Below are positions 56,190 through 64,000 of a DNA stretch of 64,000 nt, piece by piece (the first letter of the stretch is position 1; every line of letters starts with the position of its first letter). Under the pieces are notes generated by a model. It was not told the DNA's origin, did not search any database, and saw only the letters and a program-made list of their open reading frames with translations. The position numbers were made by a program, and so were the translations under genes. Source of the DNA: Sipunculus nudus (lineage: Eukaryota; Annelida; Sipuncula; Golfingiida; Sipunculidae); the NCBI GenBank assembly GCA_026874595.1, contig CM049310.1, forward strand, positions 21,492,058 through 21,556,057, in the 5' to 3' direction.

Positions 56190-59100
56190 ATGAACAGGTA
56201 TGACAACTTTGCTAAATATTCACTTTTGGATAATTGGTTCAATACATACAAGGGTCACTTAACAGTTCATCAGACACACATCTGGTTATGAATACATTTT
56301 TTGTGATACAACTTACAATAGCACAAGATATCAATATCGATGACGGATACTGAAGCCAAAACAGCAGAACAAAATGATACATTATGACAGCACATGTAGT
56401 ATACACTGGAGCACCTATCACTCAGGTACCCTGGTTTCCATGGTAATCAGTTGACTTTGATACTATTTTTTCAAATAAATGAATAAAGTTTCAATTCTAC
56501 TATCTGGTGATGGGGGATTTATAAAAATGTTCCTTGCATGGTGTCGTAGGCACATCCTGGTTCTAACATGGGTAAATGTACATATAAAGTCACACCGTGG
56601 TTCACTCAATTATACAGAACCTCAACTCTATGATCAATAAGGGAACAGAGAAAAATACCATGATACCATTGTTACCAATATCTTTCTTATTGGCTCACTT
56701 TTACCTTTTCTTTCAGATCACTTCTGGATATGTTACTTTTTACTAAATATAGTATGAAGTTTGAACACCCTTCCATGTTTCTGTGGTGTACACTTCTGGC
56801 CTAGAAAAATAAATTGCATAAATATACATTCATTAACTTTTGTTACCATCTCTATTTTTTTACCCCAACAGCAGATGTTAAATGAGCATCTCAAGTTGTT
56901 GCTAAAGCATTATGAAGTGACAATTTCTTTTAGAAGACACATCACCAATCTAGGTGGGTGTTACAGGATCATAAAACATTTTCCAGTTTGACACATTCAG
57001 TAAAGGTGGCCAAATTGTCATCTGGCTGAAGATAGCAGTTGGCTTGTGTTTCCTATAGCACCAATTATTGGAAACAATAGAATCTGACTTAATAAATGAC
57101 CAAAGTGATCTATGTCATGCTGCATAAACTAAAAAGTCCACAGTGAAGTTATGCCTGCAGCACCAATGATTCCTAAAAGTGTCAAATATGAAAAGATTTG
57201 GTCCACATTTTCAAGAGGCTGGGTGAACATGACCCTACAATTTACACAAAGGCAGTTCATATGAATGTTTTAAAGATAAAATTATATGACAAGCAATAAT
57301 AATTTTTACCATTTAAAGTTTGATTTTAGAGGTTGATGGAGTAATCAAACTTAGTGTTAATTTATATAAGAAACATGACAGAACTTTGTGTCCTGAATGC
57401 AAACAAACAAGATCCTTTTCATTATGTGCCAATAGTTTTCACAAAAGTAAAATTATCACACATTTTTTATTCAATGGCCAAAAACAAAAGCTTATATCAG
57501 ACAGGTGAACATGTTAAAAGCTGCCTACATGTAAAAATCCTGTTACAAACACAATTTTGTATTGTGTGGCAGTTCAACAGACTATTGTTTTTTTTTTGTT
57601 TGGCATGTAGCATTAGTGAATGAGGCTACAGTGACCTAATTTACAGGTGAGAAATGAGACTCTGTCCAGAGTTCTCCAACAGCAAAACCACAAATTTATA
57701 GCCTCGGTGGTTATAAAACAATGCCTGTTAAGATTTGGCCGGAAGACGGACTGCTGAAGACCTCCACATATTTAACATATAAAAATAAACTGCAGTTTGG
57801 ACTGATTTATGGAAGCCTGGAGAAAATAATCACTACAAAAATCACAACCATGTCACACTAACTAGACTACTTGGACCATCCCAGGACTTGAGTTAACAGT
57901 GATCCTATGACCTACATTTGGTGGGAATATTAATGTATGCCTATAATGATCTGTTCATGAACTTGTAATGTCAACCCATCCTTACAAATAAAAATTATAT
58001 AACCTTCACATCACTCTTCATCTGCTCATACATATATCATAAAAAGTCAGCTGTTTTGGCATCTTAAATTGCAATGGAATTTCCACAATGGGAATCAAGA
58101 AACAAAACCTCCTTACAACAGGGAGCAGTTAAACAAAGTTTGCGTCCTTAAGAATTGTGTATTCAAAAAATTATCAATTAAATTGCACTCAAGGCAGTAT
58201 TCTGCACAATTTAAAATCCAATCTGGTTTAAGACAAAGTGAATAAACCAACCAATCGCTGACGACATTTTCAGCTTTTAACATAAACAATACCATCATAC
58301 ATATCTTCTTTATCCTAAATGCAAAATATATCCTGAGTTTGGAAGCTCCTTTTCAGGACTAGAAATAAGTTCTTCCAAACTTAACATCTATGCACTTTGA
58401 CCCAATAAAATATAAAATATAAAAATACTAAACGCAATAATTACCAACATTTGTCTCATTTTGAAAAAGCATCTTACCGTGCAATATAATACAACATTCT
58501 TTCATCATTGATCCCAATAAAATCAATTCAAAGAACTCATGAACATCCGCAGTCATAAAAACATTCCAGCAATAAATCTCTAACAGTCATAAAACAATTC
58601 AATGCAACATGAACACAAACATGATATTGTCTGCATACAAAAGATACAAGACTGAACTAATAGTATATATATATATTTATGCTTCTTCCTATGAGATTCT
58701 ATCAGCACTAATAATGCTCAGGTTACAGCTAATCAAGAAAACTGAGATCCTAGACAAATAAACACCTGTTCTCCCAGATGTAACTTGGGAATTGAGATCT
58801 TGTGGCAGTAAGCTAGTAGTGTAGACAAAATACAAATAAATTAGTATTTCTTCATAAGCACTTGTACCATTACTCTGTGGATTTGTGTATGTGTGAACAT
58901 GTGCAATATGTAACAAAACGTCAAATATATGTTATAAAAAACACAAATGGTATCAAAATATACTTTACTGTTAAATTATGTATATATAAGTGCAATTAAC
59001 ACTTAAAACTTATTCAGCAGGGCTCCAAGTTAGATCTACCAGTACAGAAGTTAGCTAGGTAGCTCCACAAAGGGACTCAGAAAGAACTAGACATCACTAC

Positions 59101-62100
59101 TGTCTTTCTTGTTCAATCACTTATATTCTTACAGACTGGAGTACAGTGCAAAACTGCAAACCATTTCATACATGACCAGATCGAATACTATAATGTTTTA
59201 CCATTTCAATCAAGGAGCAACCTAAATTTTTAAGAAAGATTTATTTTTTTAAAGGCTTTCAGATAGGTTCAACATGGTCTTGCTTGAATATTTTTTCATA
59301 ATTTCTTATAATTTACTAAGCAGCTAATAATTCTTACTCAATCAGTCAATGATAGGGTTTGTGCGAACATGACACCCTGATAAACAGCCTGAACTAGTGA
59401 AAACAACTGACTTCTACCAATGGATGGACAAGTCCTGGGGACAGAATTCCATTGGGTTTACTGGAGCAGTAAAATTGAAAGGTATAATAATGTTGTGTAT
59501 TTGACACTGATTTTATGAGACAATACAAAATAAAAAGGCTTGGCTGAGATCAACGAATATTTTTTGGACAATCACCTACCTTGAAGTCAAGCTAATTTGG
59601 AACCCTGCTGAAGTAATAAATGTTAATACATGAAGTTCCTGTACAATATTAGTGTTCAATACAGTCATGCACCCAGCTAATTGTATGCCGCATATTTCTG
59701 AGAAATAATCTGTTTGTCAACTTTAATTTTGTTTTAAGTATCTTGGTACTAAGACCATGTCATATGTTTTAGTAAGAAAATCCACAGTGTAAATAAATAA
59801 ATAATATGTGTATGTGTGTGGGCGTTAAATCCACTTCAGTATACCCCAGAGAATAAATAATAAATAAATAAACATTAGATTAAGAATCTGAGTACTTCGG
59901 TGATAACACCATCTCCCTGTACACACCTTACATGTCAGTTTAATACACTGTTCTTGAAGCAGATACACACTTATGATGCATCAATGATGTTATATAAACC
60001 ACTTGTATATAAAATGGCATGATGCCTGTGCTTGTCATATAAAGTGCATGTTAAGATAGTAGTGATCAGTTTGTGCTCTGAATGACTTAAACTATCATCA
60101 TAAGACTAGGGCTGTAAACTGTGAAACTTATCACGGGGGGATGTTTGCATTCACTACGTGGACTTTGGAAGTATCCATCTGATATGGAAGACAACTTGCC
60201 GATATGAATTTAAATTTTCCCCCAAAGTTAAAAAGGCTTTTGGGGGTGTTGGTTTTGGAAACTGAGTGCATGTATAAACTTTCAGTTGTAAATAAATATG
60301 AATTCATTCTCAGTAGTATCCACTGGGTTTTGTGTGCCAATACCATAAAACATACCAATGTGATCAGCTGCATGGTATTATAAATTCGCCATTAAATCAT
60401 ATATACAAGTGAGACCTCTTTACATCTTATTATTGTAACTAAAACTGAAGGTGTATATACTTATGCATGAACATGCATACATTATAAAAACTTAAGTCAC
60501 ATATGCCATTATACAGTTTAAAAGAAATAAATAAGATTCGTTGTCCTTATTTGGATTGGAAGAGGGGGGAGGGGCTATTTCACAACTGTTTAACCATTAG
60601 ATTACTTATAATTTTCACCTGTTTGCCAAATTTTCAATGTATGACATACATATAACTAGGAAAGTCTAAAAATAATGTATGAAACAAATTTGGCATTTTC
60701 CTATATCTATCAATTAATAATTTGTAGAACTCTGTTTTAAAGATCTACAAACTGCAGCATGCCTTGATAACTGACATGCACATGCCCATGTATAAACACT
60801 GCCTTGCAAGCATATAGTGACAAATTAAAATTTGCAACTATCTGAGCATTAGGCACAACTGTTCATACAAAACTATAATTGGGTCCTAGAAATCAGTACT
60901 AATTTGATTTGATTAATTTTCAAGCCATTAAGCACCTATAGTTTGGGGGATTCATTTTGTGCGGGAATAGTAACCTGGACCACAAGGCAAAATTGGCTAA
61001 CACAGTAACTTGGGATGTCAATTACAGGATACATTTAAAATAAAATCATCTCTAACCTTAGCAGGAATTCTCAAATATGTCAAAAATCAGTTGACTTTTA
61101 AAAATATTTCTGTAGTGTATACAGTCACCACCAGATGCCACTTCCTTGTGTATCTTTCATCTGTCATATTTACAACAAATTTTATCTGATAATTCGTGAC
61201 CTTGTTTGATCATTCATTAGAAGGCCCCAGCACATATTCAGAAAAAAAAGTTGTGTGCATACCATGGATGTACACCCCATTACTTTGCAGCACATTTTAC
61301 TGAGTTATCAATTTATATATCCTTTCAGTTTTTATCAAATACACAAACAGTTCTTATTTTGTACAAGTTCTGTATAAAAATATGGATTAGCCTTTTGTAT
61401 GTTTGAGTTTCTGTAAAGCTTGTTCATTCTTGCTATTTATTAAAGATGTCTCAGAAATGCATCTTTACTGACATGCACCATGGCAGTGGAGACATCTGGT
61501 GGAGACTGATTAAATGATGCAAGGTTGAGATGCAACAGACAGGTCAGTACAAGCAAATGAAATGCAACATCAGATCATAAAGCAGTGACATATTAGTAGA
61601 ATCTGTAACTTAAACACCATGAAAGAATTCAATATTACTATAAAATATGTATTATGAAAACTTGTTATTGACCAAAAAAAGAAACAAAAGTATATATGAA
61701 ACATTGCAATATTCAATTACACTTTTATATATATAATACATTATCTTACTTCAGTACCTTGGCATTCAAACTATGCTTTCAAATTTTTGAGATCAAGTTA
61801 TAAAATAAAATATTTGAAAGTACAATCTTTACTTGGTCTTTTTCTTTCTGATTCAAGATCTGATATGCTTTTAAAAGCCCACATAAAGGTGGTGTTCAGA
61901 AAACTTACCTAATCTATCACATCTAATGTAAAATGCACTGCACTAAAAAAAATATGGCTGAAAGTATTACCACTGAGAGGAAGTTTCTTTAAAATATTTA
62001 TGTGAAAGTCATTCTGACAACGGACGGATCCTAGCAAGCAAGTCACTAGAAAAATATTAAGAATCAGCATAAAGGACCTACGTGTTGTGGCTCATAGTTC
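55440..62100. other. No gene recognised; AT-rich, mostly unique-looking
   Basis: Only short ORFs without homology, an (AT)n run and (AAAT)n near 59795-59870. It could be intron or a long 3' UTR of a gene beyond the right edge; many AATAAA words give no decisive signal. Confidence 0.5.
56141..56187. repeat. (AT)n microsatellite
   Basis: Uninterrupted AT run of about 23 units. Confidence 0.95.
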
Positions 62101-62105
62101 ATGCA

Positions 62106-62358
62106 TTAAGGCTAGGCCACACTGAATGCTGTGCTGTACTGTGCCGCACGGCACTGCCCTTTCTGACGCTGCAAATAATATACTGAATAAACGGCTAGGC
62201 ATTTTGCGGCGCTGCAATGTGCTGAAAATTGAACTTTCTTTCAGCTTTGCTTTGCAGTGCGGCGCAGCACTGAGTTTGGTGTGGAAACCCCAGAGTATTT
62301 GCATGTACTCAACATTTTTTGCAGCGCAGCACAGCATCCCGTGTGGCCGGGACTTTAG
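62106..62358. mobile_element. Small foldback/MITE-like element
   Basis: The left end ('ggccacactgaatgctgtgctg') and the right end ('cagcacagcatcccgtgtggcc') are inverted over about 30 bp. The interior repeats GCTG/GCGGCGC words and is GC-rich against AT-rich flanks. Short ORFs on both strands across it are by-products of the palindrome. Confidence 0.6.
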
Positions 62359-62359
62359 G

Positions 62360-64000
62360 AAGTATGTAGGGATGTCCCTATACCTGTAATAATTCTTGAT
62401 TCCTATTATCTCTGCGAAATTTGTCAGATTAATATGAGATTATCAATACATTTCTGCAATAAATATATGGAAAAAGATGAAAATGTTCCTACTGACTTTT
62501 AGATCAGGCAGTGTACACATTCAAGTGAGCATATTTCCTTTTGGCAGCATTCTGCTGATTTTTTTTAAACAATAAATTTGTAAACATTCTACACATTTGT
62601 AAATAAAAAATAATGCTATTATTATGTAAGATAGTTTTGAAGTACTTCAGCCTTTGGTAACCATTATGGCATTCTGGGCATGCAGAGACAAACCACCCTG
62701 TGTAATGCATGGCATGTCAAGTGGAGACATTCCAGATTAATAACATCATTATAAACCACCCACAATCCATATTCATATAACATGTACACTATTAAGTAAG
62801 TATTCTTGATATGCACTCTGACAATCATTAAGTACTAAGCAATACAAAGACATGTCGTCAAACACGAACATGAAAACAAACTGTTTCAATACAAAACTGT
62901 TATGTCACACATGGAATACGACAGAACGTTTTGATTTGGACCCTCAATATTATCTACACCAGTCTACAAATGGAAATCAGTGTTACAGTTTGTTAACATT
63001 CAGCTGGTGCCTCACATCCCCCCTGGGTTTACCCTGGAGTTGGTTTAACATACAAGTGTGGCACGCTGATATGACTTCATCCTGGTAAAATGCTAAAAAT
63101 GGCAGTTAGCGTAAGCTTATATATGAGACATTTAGGATGGACATTACAACAGTGCTATGCACTTAATAAATAAACAAAAGTAAACATAATATATGAGAAA
63201 AAAGATATATATATATATATTATACAGTTTTATATATATATATTTACTTGTACTGAAAAAGCACTAGAGCTCATGGAATTTTATTTGTGCTTCTCCGACA
63301 GAGCTTGGAGATCTCTAGATAAAGGTTTTGTATAAACCATAAAATACTGCTGCAAGTAAAACGAAGCACAAGAGATCCTGAATTCAAAACTACCACTCAT
63401 GACATAGAGTATATATTTACATGTATTAATACACCTACATATCTCAAACATCAACCAATATTAAACTCTGGCAAATAACTCATTAAGTAGCCATGTGATT
63501 TGGTTTAAAACTTGGAATCACAGGTAATGTTTTGAGAATGGTAAAACGACCTGTGTATTTACCTGTTAATAACAGAATGTTGATTGAAGATGTCATAAAA
63601 TGTATGTAAACTTGTAATTATAGGAACCATTTCACTAAACATATATGTAGTGTCTTAAAATATTAAATATTTTACATGTATATTAGTGTATCACTTATGC
63701 TTCATCCTTCTTGCAATGTTTAGCCATATTAATCAAAATCTATGAGAACCCCCCCGTCTGATCCTACGAACGCCATGTCATGGCTTGGCTCTGAATGTAC
63801 ACTCCTTGTGCACCTTGGACGTCATGTGAACACATTCTGGATAAAACATCAACAAGAATTTGTTGGACCCCTCTACACATACTAAAATACATGACTGTAA
63901 GATATATCCATGCACCACAGACACTACGCACCACATGGTGGCCAGACACGCAGGCTCATTAAATACTGTGTTTAATGAAAGCTCTTGCACACTTATTTTA
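62360..64000. other. No gene recognised at the right edge
   Basis: AT-rich DNA with short TA runs at 63206-63244. No exon could be supported. Confidence 0.5.

Noticed and set aside
62092-62389. Opposed 81- and 87-residue ORFs
   Set aside because: Both arise from the inverted repeat and GC-rich words of the foldback element.
1-64000. CRISPR arrays, tRNA or rRNA genes, bacterial-type operons
   Set aside because: None seen; repeats here are long tandem units without spacer structure, and the genes are spliced and eukaryotic.

Overview
The window is animal nuclear DNA: AT-rich, intron-dense, and full of diverged mobile repeats. Repeat content suggests a mollusc, probably a bivalve or gastropod. 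The grounds are tandem repeat arrays ending in a GACGGACGG-type tract plus 'tatagctcagatgac', long 'TGACCTTTGACC' arrays, and inserts flanked by GTATCCCCAGAC hairpins. This is an inference from repeat style and could not be tested by a search.

Two protein-coding genes can be read exon by exon, with splice sites and phases that agree throughout. On the minus strand, from 27960 down to 1471 and continuing off the left edge, lies a centriolin (CNTRL/CEP110) homologue. Twenty-five exons give about 1,306 residues: a leucine-rich-repeat domain with an LRR cap, then long coiled coil, then a Pro/Gly/Gln-rich stretch; the C-terminal part is outside the window. On the plus strand, 30348-43462, seven exons encode a complete 182-residue IMP3, the U3 snoRNP protein of the small-subunit processome. 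The genes are divergent, with about 2.4 kb between their start codons; a CTCF-like motif lies in that gap.

The rest is largely mobile DNA. CNTRL introns hold two full-length and one partial copy of a pearl/HINE-like element built from ~336-340-bp tandem units. IMP3 intron 1 holds a 4-kb terminal-inverted-repeat element (9-bp target duplication) with a second one (11-bp duplication) nested inside it. IMP3 intron 4 is a minor-spliceosome AT-AC intron. IMP3 intron 5 carries a 2,455-bp DIRS-like tyrosine-recombinase retroelement with inverted ends and an internal complementary region that reads exactly as the joined left and right ends. IMP3 intron 6 holds a hairpin-ended element and a TA-flanked MITE.

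Downstream of IMP3 (44.2-54.7 kb) come a 2.47-kb imperfect palindrome, three copies of another repeat with a common 3' end, a ~130-bp unit array, and a 2.8-kb element with seven perfect DR1 nuclear-receptor motifs spaced about 288 bp apart. From about 55.4 to 64 kb I find no gene, only one small foldback element, microsatellites and AT-rich single-copy-looking DNA.
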